Below, piece by piece: positions 46,841 to 54,880 of a stretch of 64,000 bases of DNA. The notes under the pieces are model-generated. The model searched no databases. It had not been told where the DNA came from and worked only from the letters and a program-made list of their open reading frames with translations. The stretch comes from Bacteroides fragilis (GTDB taxonomy: Bacteria > Bacteroidota > Bacteroidia > Bacteroidales > Bacteroidaceae). The stretch is from contig NZ_SZUU01000003.1 in NCBI RefSeq assembly GCF_019583405.1, positions 434,001-498,000 on the forward strand, written 5' to 3'. The translations under genes were made by a program, and so were the position numbers. The first letter of the stretch is position 1. Each line of letters begins with the position of its first letter.

Positions 46841-47989
46841 ATGAATTTGATTATGAAAAGAGTAACAATAAAATCTTATTTGCTTGCTTGTGTTGTTCTG
46901 CCGATGATTCTGGCTGGATGCGAAGATGCCGATTACCGTGTGATTGACAATGCTATTTATCTGAATGAAGCATCCGAGAATGGTTCGGCAAAGGTTACGG
47001 TTGATCCTGAAAATGTTACCACAACTACTTTGACCGTACGCATGGGACAGCCTGTTGCCGGAGATGTAACTGCTGTTTTGACGATTGACCCCTCTATTCT
47101 TAAAGAGTACAATGAAGCCAATGAAACTTCGTACGAGGTTCTTCCTGAACAATATTTTTCTTATGATAAAGAGATAAAGATTCAGGCGGGTGATGTAAGT
47201 GCGGTACCATCAGAATTTAAGGTGAAACCTTATTCGAATGAAAACGGAGAACTCTATGCCATTCCGGTATCTCTCACCGAAATTCAAGGACCGGTGTCTA
47301 CGATCGGGCTTTCGTCGAAGTTCATTATTTTACTGGACAAGCCGCTGATACAGCCCGTGCCGTTTATGAATACGACAAATGCTGTAAAACCGTCCAAAGA
47401 AGGTTTGTGGGGGGTGACAACCAACGAATGGTCGCTTGAAGCCTGGGTACAAATGGATGGCTTTGACATTAATAATCAGGCTATCTTCAATTCGGGTAGC
47501 AAAGACCATGAGGTATATATCCGTTTTGGTGACGCTATGATTCCTTATAATTCATTGCAGGTGAAAACGCTGGGAAGTCAGGTTAATACGGTGACTTTGT
47601 TTGAGAAAGACAAATGGTATCATCTGGCGTTCGTCTATAATTCTTCCGGATTGTTATCGATTTATATTAACGGGGTACTTGATGTGACTTTACAAACGAA
47701 AGGAGGCCCGGTACGGTTCGACACGATGAATATGGTTTCAAGCGGCAGCTACTTCCGGAACAATTGCCAGATGGCTCAGGTACGTCTTTGGAAGACAGCG
47801 ATCAGCCAGACACAAATTCAGTCTAACATGTATTTTGCCGTGAAACCCGCTGATCCGAACCTGATAGGTTATTGGAAAATGGACGAGGGCAAAGGAAATG
47901 CTTTTGCCGATTGTACCGGACACGGATACGACCTCACGGCAGGAGGGACCCTTGTCTGGAAAGAGCATGTTCGTTTTGATAAACAATAA
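46841..47989 (+). CDS. DUF1735 and LamG-like surface lipoprotein
   Basis: 382 residues. Signal peptide with lipobox MILAGC. Residues ~30-165 form a DUF1735-type module (VDPENVTTTTLTVRMGQPVAG), the usual N-terminal spacer of surface glycan-binding lipoproteins. Residues ~180-378 form a concanavalin/LamG-like domain (EAWVQMDGFDINNQAIF, WYHLAFVYNSSGLLSIYING, IGYWKMDEGKGN). No catalytic motif. Probably a surface glycan-binding protein of the locus. A second ATG at 46853 gives a more normal signal peptide (MKRVTIKSYLL) and may be the true start. Confidence 0.88.
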   Translation: MNLIMKRVTIKSYLLACVVLPMILAGCEDADYRVIDNAIYLNEASENGSAKVTVDPENVTTTTLTVRMGQPVAGDVTAVLTIDPSILKEYNEANETSYEVLPEQYFSYDKEIKIQAGDVSAVPSEFKVKPYSNENGELYAIPVSLTEIQGPVSTIGLSSKFIILLDKPLIQPVPFMNTTNAVKPSKEGLWGVTTNEWSLEAWVQMDGFDINNQAIFNSGSKDHEVYIRFGDAMIPYNSLQVKTLGSQVNTVTLFEKDKWYHLAFVYNSSGLLSIYINGVLDVTLQTKGGPVRFDTMNMVSSGSYFRNNCQMAQVRLWKTAISQTQIQSNMYFAVKPADPNLIGYWKMDEGKGNAFADCTGHGYDLTAGGTLVWKEHVRFDKQ

Positions 47990-48011
47990 CTATGTAAAAG
48001 AAGAATAAGAT

Positions 48012-49025
48012 ATGAATAGACATTTGAATTTTGTGACCTTAATCTGTTTGATAACAGGGTTTGTATCATTGGCTTCGTGTAGTAACGATGATGATGAAAT
48101 GAACAAATATCAAAAAATATATATCAGAACGGGAGTAGCACCGGGGGCTGAAATGAGTGCTGTAGTAGTGGTAGATCGCGTAAGTAATTCATCTACCGCT
48201 GACCGTTCTGATTTTGAAATACAACTGTGTGCCGTACAACCGGTTTCACGGGAGGTCACCGCTACTTTAGGTATCGATACCCTGAAAGTAAATGCTTATA
48301 ATTCGGCTAAGAAGACGAAATGTGAGTTGTTGCCCGGAGATAATTATGACATTGAGAAAAAAGAGTCCACTCTGAAAACCGGACAGACTGTGGCCGAGTC
48401 TTCTTTCCGTGTGGTTTTGAAGAACATAGAGAAATTGAGCAACCCTGACGGATACGTACTTCCGGTGATGCTTAAAGAAGTTACCGGTATGGACGGACAG
48501 GCTGTAAGTACATCTATGAATACGGTCTATATCCGGATTTATGCCAGCATACTCTATACCGGCTATACGAAGCCTGCAGACTGGGCGGCAGTGGACCGCA
48601 GTGCATGGGATGTAAGTTGCAGTAATGCATACGCAAACGATGATGCCAGATATGGTGCACATCTGGCTATCGATGGTGAAGCAAATACATCTTGGTTTTC
48701 GTGGGGAGTAGCCAATGCTGAAGAGTGCTGGTGGAATACAGTATTGCCCCGGCCTGTTACTTTGGCAGGATTTTCGGTTACTAAACAGAGTGCTTACGGA
48801 TCGTCATACAATCTGAAAAGTGCGGAGATCAAAGTCAGGAAAGACGGAGCGACAGAATGGGTGACTTATCAGAGGACTTTGACTTTCAGGAGCTTTAAAG
48901 GAAACGAGCCGCAGTATGCAGTCATCGAACCACCTATCGGGGATGTTAAAGAGTTCAGGATTAATTGTCTGAGCCCGGATAGCTATACCGGATTTGCGGA
49001 AATAAATTTATTTGTGAAGCAATAG
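48012..49025 (+). CDS. DUF1735 and F5/8-type C (discoidin) surface lipoprotein
   Basis: 337 residues. Lipobox SLASC after a signal peptide. Residues ~30-175 are a DUF1735 module (EMSAVVVVDRVSNSS, LPVMLKEVTGMDG). Residues ~190-337 are an F5/8 type C carbohydrate-binding module (AYANDDARYGAHLAIDGEAN is followed by SWFSWG). No catalytic residues. Probably the second glycan-binding protein of the locus and its last gene before the terminator. Confidence 0.88.
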   Translation: MNRHLNFVTLICLITGFVSLASCSNDDDEMNKYQKIYIRTGVAPGAEMSAVVVVDRVSNSSTADRSDFEIQLCAVQPVSREVTATLGIDTLKVNAYNSAKKTKCELLPGDNYDIEKKESTLKTGQTVAESSFRVVLKNIEKLSNPDGYVLPVMLKEVTGMDGQAVSTSMNTVYIRIYASILYTGYTKPADWAAVDRSAWDVSCSNAYANDDARYGAHLAIDGEANTSWFSWGVANAEECWWNTVLPRPVTLAGFSVTKQSAYGSSYNLKSAEIKVRKDGATEWVTYQRTLTFRSFKGNEPQYAVIEPPIGDVKEFRINCLSPDSYTGFAEINLFVKQ

Positions 49026-49052
49026 AGGTGTTTAGATTGTAGATAAGGGGGA

Positions 49053-49088
49053 GAAGCATCGGGGCCATAAGGTTTCGGTGCTTCTTTT
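49053..49088 (+). terminator. Terminator of the SusC operon
   Basis: GAAGCATCGGGGCC and GGTTTCGGTGCTTC pair over 14 positions including wobble pairs, with loop ATAA and a T run. Confidence 0.85.
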
Positions 49089-49192
49089 GTGTACTTCATC
49101 CCGGCAGAGCAAAAAAAAGAACCGGTAAGGATTAGTGATTTTGTGAAGTCAGTTGTATTATTATATAGTGAATGCAACTTCTTGTCGTAATT

Positions 49193-49224
49193 TTGGGCTA
49201 TGTTTTTAATATCCCCTATCTTTG
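49193..49224 (+). promoter_or_regulatory. Promoter of the MFS-GH130 unit
   Basis: TTG at 49193-49195 and TATCTTTG at 49217-49224, with 21 bases between. It shows that the transporter and phosphorylase can be expressed by the primary sigma factor, separately from the ECF-controlled SusC operon. Confidence 0.7.
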
Positions 49225-49270
49225 CTTACTGGAATTGTTAACCGATGGAATTATTATAAAAAACTAACTG

Positions 49271-50539
49271 ATGAATAAAAAGCCGATAAGCCCTGTATGT
49301 TGGGTGCCTACTGTTTACTTTGCGATGGGATTGCCGTTTGTGGCCCTTTCGATGGTTTCTGTCCTTATGTTTTCCGATATGGAGGTGTCGAATGCACAGA
49401 TTGCTTTCTGGACTTCTCTCATTATGCTTCCCTGGACATTGAAGCCTTTATGGAGTCCGTTTCTGGAGATGTTTAAGACGAAGAAGTACTTTGTTGTCGC
49501 TACAGAAATCATTACCGGACTGGCATTTGCGTTGGTGGCACTTTCGCTGCCGTTGCCCGATTTTTTTCGTTATGCCATCGCTCTGATGGGGATCATTGCT
49601 CTCAGTGGTGCGACTCATGACATTGCGGGTGACGGAGTATACCTGACGGAGCTGACTGCTACCCAGCAAGCCAAGTATATCGGTTGGCAGGGAGCTTTTT
49701 ATAATCTGGCCAAGATACTTGCCAACGGAGGCTTGGTTTGGCTGGCAGGTATGCTGAAGGATGAATTTGGAGTGGTACATGCCTGGATGATTGTGATGTT
49801 GATGTGTGCGGGTATTATGATTTTGATCGGCCTTTACCACATTCGGATTCTGCCTTCGGGAGGAGGTGCTTCCGGTGAAGTAAATACGGTGAGAGATGCA
49901 TTGAACGTGCTTTGGGAAGTCATTCGTTCTTTTTTCCAAAAAAAACATATTGCTTTCTACATTGTCTTTATCATTTTGTACCGATTTGCCGAAGGATACG
50001 CCCTGAAGATTGTACCGTTGTTCCTGAAAGCACCGGTTGCAGATGGCGGATTGGGGCTTAGTACTCAGGACATCGGATTGGTATACGGTACGTTCGGAGC
50101 AGGAGCATTTATCCTCGGTTCGCTCTTGGCGGGTTATTACATCTCGGCTTACGGACTTCGGAAGACCTTGTTTTCTTTGTGTTGCGCTTTTAATATTCCG
50201 TTTTTGGTATACTTCCTGTTGGCACTTTACCAACCCTCTAACCTGTTGATTATCGGTACGGCCATTGTATTTGAATATTTGGGGTACGGATTTGGTTTCG
50301 TCGGATTAATGCTCTTTATGATGCAGCAAGTAGCCCCCGGCAAACACCAGATGGCACATTATGCTTTTGCCACCGGTATCATGAATTTAGGAGTAATGCT
50401 TCCGGGGATGATGAGCGGATATCTGAGCGACTGGCTGGGTTATCGTGATTTCTTTGTCTGGGTGCTGATCGCTACCATACCGGCTTTTGTCGTCACTTGG
50501 CTGGTACCTTTTACGTATCCGGACGGAAAGAAGAAATAA
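49271..50539 (+). CDS. MFS sugar transporter
   Basis: 422 residues, twelve predicted TM helices, with MFS/AmpG-like features (LPWTLKPLWSPFLEMFKTKKY after the second helix, and SGATHDIAGDGVYL). It lies 53 bases before the GH130 phosphorylase on the same strand. By that context it most likely brings the Man-GlcNAc disaccharide into the cytoplasm after periplasmic trimming. Substrate assignment is from context only. Confidence 0.88.
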   Translation: MNKKPISPVCWVPTVYFAMGLPFVALSMVSVLMFSDMEVSNAQIAFWTSLIMLPWTLKPLWSPFLEMFKTKKYFVVATEIITGLAFALVALSLPLPDFFRYAIALMGIIALSGATHDIAGDGVYLTELTATQQAKYIGWQGAFYNLAKILANGGLVWLAGMLKDEFGVVHAWMIVMLMCAGIMILIGLYHIRILPSGGGASGEVNTVRDALNVLWEVIRSFFQKKHIAFYIVFIILYRFAEGYALKIVPLFLKAPVADGGLGLSTQDIGLVYGTFGAGAFILGSLLAGYYISAYGLRKTLFSLCCAFNIPFLVYFLLALYQPSNLLIIGTAIVFEYLGYGFGFVGLMLFMMQQVAPGKHQMAHYAFATGIMNLGVMLPGMMSGYLSDWLGYRDFFVWVLIATIPAFVVTWLVPFTYPDGKKK

Positions 50540-50592
50540 AAGAGAATTTCAATATAAACGAGATATATACATAATATTAATTTAATCGAATC

Positions 50593-51591
50593 ATGGAAGA
50601 ATTTAAAATTGCAGGTGCTGCTTTGCCGGCCATGCCTTGGGAAGAACGTCCGGCAGGATGCAAAGATGTAGTGTGGCGTTGTTCGGCAAATCCGATTATT
50701 CCGCGCGACTTGCTCCCTACTTCAAACAGTATATTCAACAGTGCCGTAGTTCCGTTTAAGGATGGCTATGCAGGAGTGTTCCGTTGTGATGATACCAACC
50801 GTCGCATGCGTCTGCATGTGGGGTTCAGTAAAGATGCCGTTCATTGGGACATCAATGAAGAGCCGTTGAAGTTTCAATGTGACGATGCGGAGATCGGGAA
50901 CTGGGTTTATGGATATGATCCCAGGGTTTGCTTCATTGAGGACCGCTATTATGTGACTTGGTGCAACGGTTATCATGGTCCTACTATTGGTGTTGCTTAT
51001 ACCTATGACTTTGTAACGTTCCATCAGCTGGAAAACGCCTTTATTCCTTTTAACCGGAATGGAGTTTTGTTTCCTCGTAAGATAAACGGCCGTTTTGCCA
51101 TGTTGAGTCGTCCGAGCGACAATGGACATACTCCTTTCGGAGATATTTTTTATAGTGAATCTCCCGATATGGAATTTTGGGGACGCCATCGTCATGTAAT
51201 GTCTCCGGCTCCGTTTGAAGACAGTGCCTGGCAGTGCACCAAGATCGGTGCAGGGCCTATTCCGATTGAAACATCAGAAGGTTGGTTGCTGATCTATCAC
51301 GGTGTATTAGCTTCATGCAATGGTTTTGTGTATAGTTTCGGTTCCGCATTGCTTGACCTTGATGAACCCTGGAAAGTGAAATTCCGTTCGGGGCCTTACT
51401 TGATTTCACCCCAGAAAGAGTACGAATGCATGGGCGATGTGCCTAATGTCTGCTTCCCGTGCGCAGCGCTTCATGATTCGGAGACCGGACGAATTGCCAT
51501 CTATTACGGATGTGCAGATACGGTGACGGGACTTGCATTCGGATATATTCCGGAAATTATAGAATTTACAAAACGTACAAGTATCATCTGA
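50593..51591 (+). CDS. GH130 beta-mannoside phosphorylase, probably Man-GlcNAc specific
   Basis: 332 residues of the five-bladed GH130 fold. Conserved pieces: [20 protein letters not shown] at the start, GVFRCDD, YGYDPRV with the general-acid Asp, [10 protein letters not shown] and GWLLIYHG. No signal peptide, so cytoplasmic. In B. thetaiotaomicron the GH130 enzyme BT1033 phosphorolyses 4-O-beta-D-mannosyl-N-acetylglucosamine from N-glycan cores; the present gene, next to an MFS transporter and behind a GH18 locus, is very probably the same activity. A terminator follows. Confidence 0.9.
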   Translation: MEEFKIAGAALPAMPWEERPAGCKDVVWRCSANPIIPRDLLPTSNSIFNSAVVPFKDGYAGVFRCDDTNRRMRLHVGFSKDAVHWDINEEPLKFQCDDAEIGNWVYGYDPRVCFIEDRYYVTWCNGYHGPTIGVAYTYDFVTFHQLENAFIPFNRNGVLFPRKINGRFAMLSRPSDNGHTPFGDIFYSESPDMEFWGRHRHVMSPAPFEDSAWQCTKIGAGPIPIETSEGWLLIYHGVLASCNGFVYSFGSALLDLDEPWKVKFRSGPYLISPQKEYECMGDVPNVCFPCAALHDSETGRIAIYYGCADTVTGLAFGYIPEIIEFTKRTSII

Positions 51592-51608
51592 ATCGGATAA
51601 AAGAGAAA

Positions 51609-51646
51609 GGGTGTAGCTATCCCGCCGGGATGGCTACACCCTTTTG
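51609..51646 (+). terminator. Terminator after GH130, with a partial second copy
   Basis: GGGTGTAGCTATCCC and GGGATGGCTACACCC form a 15-position stem around CGCC-type loop bases, followed by TTTT. GGCTACACCC is repeated just after (51654-51663), so the element is partly duplicated and may also stop the convergent dps transcript. Confidence 0.85.
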
Positions 51647-51694
51647 TCTGTATGGCTACACCCTTTAGATAAAAGGGCGTAACCCTGTTTGGAG

Positions 51695-52168
51695 TTATCC
51701 GTTGTATGCTGTCAGCATCCAAACCATTTTTTCCTGTTCCTTCAGGTAGTCGCTCATCATAGCCACTGTTACCTCATCGTTGTGTGAAGAGGCGAGAGAC
51801 AGGACTTTACGCTCTTCTGCTATCAGGTGCCCGTAAGTTTCAAGAATATGGTTCAATGCGTCATCGGCTTTGCTCACTCCGCCCACTTCCTTGATTTGTG
51901 CCATCTTCAGGTAGTCACTGTACTTATTGGCGGGAGTTCCTCCCAGCATCAATATGCGTTCGGCAATTTCGTCCACCTTTTCGGCGGCTCCGTTATAAAG
52001 ATCCTCGAATTTACTATGCAGTACAAAGAAACCGTGTCCTTTGATATTCCAATGAAATCCTCTTAAGTTTGCATAGTGAATTTGAAAATCGGCAAGTAAT
52101 TGCTGCAATGATACTACGATGTTGTTAGCTCCCTTTTCATCCAAATGTGTATAATTTAAAGTTTTCAT
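51695..52168 (-). CDS. dps: Dps ferritin-like DNA-protection protein
   Basis: 157 residues of the Dps/ferritin family. The shared-subunit ferroxidase residues align by spacing with E. coli Dps: H39 (in GFHWNIKG), H51, D66 and E70 (VDEIAERI). It oxidises Fe(II) with hydrogen peroxide and stores iron, protecting DNA during oxygen exposure. It lacks the basic N-terminal tail of E. coli Dps. It is divergent from oxyR, with a strong promoter inside the shared 138-base region, fitting OxyR control. Confidence 0.95.
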   Translation of the reverse strand: MKTLNYTHLDEKGANNIVVSLQQLLADFQIHYANLRGFHWNIKGHGFFVLHSKFEDLYNGAAEKVDEIAERILMLGGTPANKYSDYLKMAQIKEVGGVSKADDALNHILETYGHLIAEERKVLSLASSHNDEVTVAMMSDYLKEQEKMVWMLTAYNG

Positions 52169-52217
52169 AATGCTATTGTTTTTTTGAGTTAATACTATAT
52201 TTCTTTTTTATTTGCAA

Positions 52218-52248
52218 CAAAGATACGGTACAAAATGATTCGTGTCAA
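52218..52248 (-). promoter_or_regulatory. dps promoter
   Basis: On the minus strand TTG (52248-52246) and TATCTTTG (52225-52218) are separated by exactly 20 bases. Its -33 side reaches to within 13 bases of the oxyR -7 box on the other strand, so one bound OxyR could affect both genes. Confidence 0.75.
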
Positions 52249-52260
52249 ACTGAAAATTTC

Positions 52261-52268
52261 TATCTTTG
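52261..52268 (+). promoter_or_regulatory. oxyR -7 element
   Basis: TATCTTTG, an exact consensus match, 39 bases before the oxyR ATG at 52307. No TTG at the -33 distance, suggesting activator help or low basal level. Confidence 0.6.
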
Positions 52269-52306
52269 CATTGATAGATTCTATATCTTTAATAAATCAT
52301 AGAACG

Positions 52307-53233
52307 ATGACTATACAACAATTGGAATATATTCTGGCCGTCGATCAGTTCCGGCACTTTGCAAAAGCTGCCGAGTATTGCCGGGTGACACAACCTACTT
52401 TGAGTGCAATGATCCAGAAGCTGGAAGACGAATTGGGAGTGAAGCTGTTCGACCGCAGTATGACTCCGGTTTGTCCCACTGCCATCGGTAAGAAGGTGCT
52501 GGAACAGGCACGCAAAATCCTTTCGGAAACTACCTGCGTCAAGGAGATTATCAATGAGGAACAGCATTCTTTGTCCGGTACGTTCCGGCTGGCCGTATTG
52601 CCTACGATTGCACCTTATCTTTTGCCTCGTTTTTTTCCGCAACTGATGGAGAAATACCCCGATCTTGATATACGGGTCATGGAAATGAAAACACCGGATA
52701 TCCGCAAGGCTTTGCTGACCGGTGAAGCAGATGCCGCTATCATTGCCAGTCTGCTGGATGATGCTGCATTAACAGAGGAGACTTTGTTTTATGAGCAGTT
52801 TTTCGGTTACGTTTCGAAAAAGGAACCATTGTTCAAACATGATGTGATTCGTACGTCCGACGTGACCGGAGAGCGACTTTGGCTTCTTGACGAAGGACAT
52901 TGCTTTCGCGACCAGTTGGTCCGTTTCTGCCAGATGGAAGCGGTAAAGGTCAGCCAAATGGCTTATCGCTTGGGCAGTATGGAGACTTTTATGCATATGG
53001 TGGAGAGCGGTAAGGGCATTACATTTATTCCGGAGCTGGCAGTGATGCAACTGAGCGAAGAACAGAAAGAACTGGTCCGTCCGTTTGCCATCCCAAGGCC
53101 CACTCGCCAGATTGTCCTGGTTACACGAAAAGACTTTATCCGTACCAGCCTGCTGCAAGTATTGAAAGAAGAGATTCAGGCAGCAGTCCCCAAAGAGATG
53201 CTTACTTTACAGGCTGTTCAGTGCCTGGTATAA
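52307..53233 (+). CDS. oxyR: Hydrogen peroxide-sensing regulator OxyR
   Basis: 308 residues of the LysR family. The N-terminal winged helix reads MTIQQLEYILAVDQFRHFAK. The redox-active cysteines are C199 and C208 (GHCFRDQLVRFC), the same numbers as in E. coli OxyR, which supports starting at ATG 52307 rather than at the earlier ATG 52235, which lies upstream of the -7 box. On oxidation the two cysteines form a disulfide and activate peroxide-defence genes; the divergent dps is an obvious target. A terminator follows. Confidence 0.95.
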   Translation: MTIQQLEYILAVDQFRHFAKAAEYCRVTQPTLSAMIQKLEDELGVKLFDRSMTPVCPTAIGKKVLEQARKILSETTCVKEIINEEQHSLSGTFRLAVLPTIAPYLLPRFFPQLMEKYPDLDIRVMEMKTPDIRKALLTGEADAAIIASLLDDAALTEETLFYEQFFGYVSKKEPLFKHDVIRTSDVTGERLWLLDEGHCFRDQLVRFCQMEAVKVSQMAYRLGSMETFMHMVESGKGITFIPELAVMQLSEEQKELVRPFAIPRPTRQIVLVTRKDFIRTSLLQVLKEEIQAAVPKEMLTLQAVQCLV

Positions 53234-53240
53234 AAAAACA

Positions 53241-53278
53241 GCGGCGATATTTTCACAAACATCGCCGCCTTATTTCTT
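53241..53278 (+). terminator. Terminator after oxyR
   Basis: GCGGCGAT (53241-53248) and ATCGCCGC (53261-53268) form an 8-bp GC-rich stem with a 12-base loop, followed by a T-rich run. Confidence 0.8.
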
Positions 53279-53335
53279 TTATATATCAGAATTATTCTTA
53301 GTTTTGTCAAATTTGTGCAGGTGTCTTCTGTTGTT

Positions 53336-54091
53336 TTATTGAGAATGAAATGATTTTATTTTTAAGTTCTTATCTTCATTGATATCTATTGTGATATACT
53401 GTATGTTGTCATAAATCGTGTTTACACGGAGCTTTATTCCTTTTGCTGTCGGCAGTAGATCGGCTATATTGGCCAGTTTGAAGGAGATGAGGCTTGAACC
53501 CAGTTTACTGGGAGAGTCGTCGAAAGCGTTATGCCTGAATTCCAGGCAGATATATCCGTCGTCTTCAACAGGGTCTGTCATTTCGTTTTGTACCAGATTC
53601 AGCATGTGCTTTTTATTCTCGTCCATACTGCCCAGATACTGGTATTCGATGGTGAGATAATCCTTTGTAAGTGCATGCGCCGTGACGTTGATGCGGTCGT
53701 CTCCAATGCTGTCTGCCGTTGCTTCCGTCAGCGGGATGATATCCTTTGTCAGTATATCTTCTATTGTGAATATCTTACCGTTTTCATATCCGGGTTTTTC
53801 TTCTCCTTCCATCTTCACGTAACCCACAAAAACCCTCTGTCCTTCTGCGACGGTGTATTTCCAGTTGCGAATATCGGCCGTATCTGCGGGGAATACGTTA
53901 TTTCCGTTGTCCAGGGCAATAAAAAAATCCCTCGGGGTGTCCGCATTGGGAATTTTCATTGTACCGATGGCCAGTATCCCACCCGGAGGACAAGTGACCC
54001 AATAATCATTGTCTTCATTGTCCAGACAAGACTGCAGGATGGGCAGTAGTGCCAGAATGAGGGTAAAAGTTACTAATTTAAATTTTCTCAT
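53336..54091 (-). CDS. NigD-like lipoprotein
   Basis: 251 residues. Signal peptide with lipobox ILQSC (C22). Beta-rich mature domain of the NigD-like family (DYWVTCPPGGILAIGTM at the start, VRVNTIYDN near the end as LRVNTIYDN). The family is named after a putative bacteriocin immunity protein but is common in Bacteroides without bacteriocins. It is divergent from an ECF sigma factor and the inner/outer-membrane-spanning protein. The same trio is, as I recall, the B. thetaiotaomicron NigD1/Das1/Dma1 locus connected with outer-membrane vesicles, so this lipoprotein is probably a target of that sigma factor. Confidence 0.85.
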   Translation of the reverse strand: MRKFKLVTFTLILALLPILQSCLDNEDNDYWVTCPPGGILAIGTMKIPNADTPRDFFIALDNGNNVFPADTADIRNWKYTVAEGQRVFVGYVKMEGEEKPGYENGKIFTIEDILTKDIIPLTEATADSIGDDRINVTAHALTKDYLTIEYQYLGSMDENKKHMLNLVQNEMTDPVEDDGYICLEFRHNAFDDSPSKLGSSLISFKLANIADLLPTAKGIKLRVNTIYDNIQYITIDINEDKNLKIKSFHSQ

Positions 54092-54216
54092 AAGTTCCTG
54101 TTGGTTTTAGTATCCTATTTATTCATTGAGATTTATTCTTCGCTGTATTGAAGAAATGCGGGGAGCCGTGAAATATTGCATCGTAAAATGTTAAAGAAAC
54201 AAAAGTGATAAAAGAG

Positions 54217-54247
54217 TTGTTCTCTCAGTGCAGTATTTCTATCTTTG
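54217..54247 (+). promoter_or_regulatory. Promoter of the ECF sigma (Das-type) gene
   Basis: TTG at 54217-54219 and TATCTTTG at 54240-54247 are exactly 20 bases apart, a primary-sigma promoter. Transcription should start near 54254. Confidence 0.75.
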
Positions 54248-54280
54248 CTGCATTTATAAGGTAAACACGTGTTTAGGAGA

Positions 54281-54829
54281 ATGAATGAATTAGAGCTGTC
54301 GGAACGTTGCAGGCAGGGAGATAATCGTGCCCGCAAAGAACTTTATGAGCAGTACGCAGGGCGCATGCTTGGTGTCTGTCTTCGTTATGCCGGAGACAGA
54401 GACATGGCACAAGACTTGGTACACGACGGTTTCCTAAAGATTTTCGACTCCTTCGATAAGTTTACCTGGCGGGGTGAAGGCTCTCTGAGAGCATGGATGG
54501 AGCGTGTAATGGTGAATACGGCTTTACAGTTCTTAAGAAAGAACGATGTGATGAACCAAACCATGGCACTGGATGAAGTTCCCGAAACTTATGACGAACC
54601 CGATGCTTCGGCTGTCGAAGCGATTCCTCAGAAAGTGCTGATGCAATTTATTAACGAACTCCCCGCCGGATATCGTACCGTATTCAACTTATACACCTTT
54701 GAAGATAAGTCGCACAAGGAAATCGCACAGATGTTGGGGATTAATGAAAAATCTTCTGCCTCACAGCTTTTTCGCGCAAAAAGTGTATTGGCAAAGAAAG
54801 TGAAAGAATGGTTGGTGACCAATGGTTGA
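54281..54829 (+). CDS. ECF sigma factor, Das-type
   Basis: 182 residues from ATG 54281. Region 2 (RMLGVCLRYAGDRDMAQDLVHDGFLKIF) and region 4 (LPAGYRTVFNLYTFEDKSHKEIAQMLGI) are intact. A GTG twelve bases upstream is in frame but less likely. The next gene, 51 bases downstream, encodes a protein whose N-terminus looks like a sigma-binding segment ahead of a TM helix. By synteny with B. thetaiotaomicron (NigD-like gene on one side, pfl genes on the other) it corresponds to Das1, an ECF21-type sigma factor reported to control outer-membrane vesicle formation. The synteny is from memory. Confidence 0.9.
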   Translation: MNELELSERCRQGDNRARKELYEQYAGRMLGVCLRYAGDRDMAQDLVHDGFLKIFDSFDKFTWRGEGSLRAWMERVMVNTALQFLRKNDVMNQTMALDEVPETYDEPDASAVEAIPQKVLMQFINELPAGYRTVFNLYTFEDKSHKEIAQMLGINEKSSASQLFRAKSVLAKKVKEWLVTNG

Positions 54830-54880
54830 CATGTATTTACAGATACTGAGGTGAACCTTGGATTTCAAAAATGAAATAGA

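Noticed and set aside
52235..52306. Upstream ATG for oxyR
   Set aside because: It lies before the -7 box, and using ATG 52307 gives redox cysteines at exactly 199 and 208 as in E. coli.
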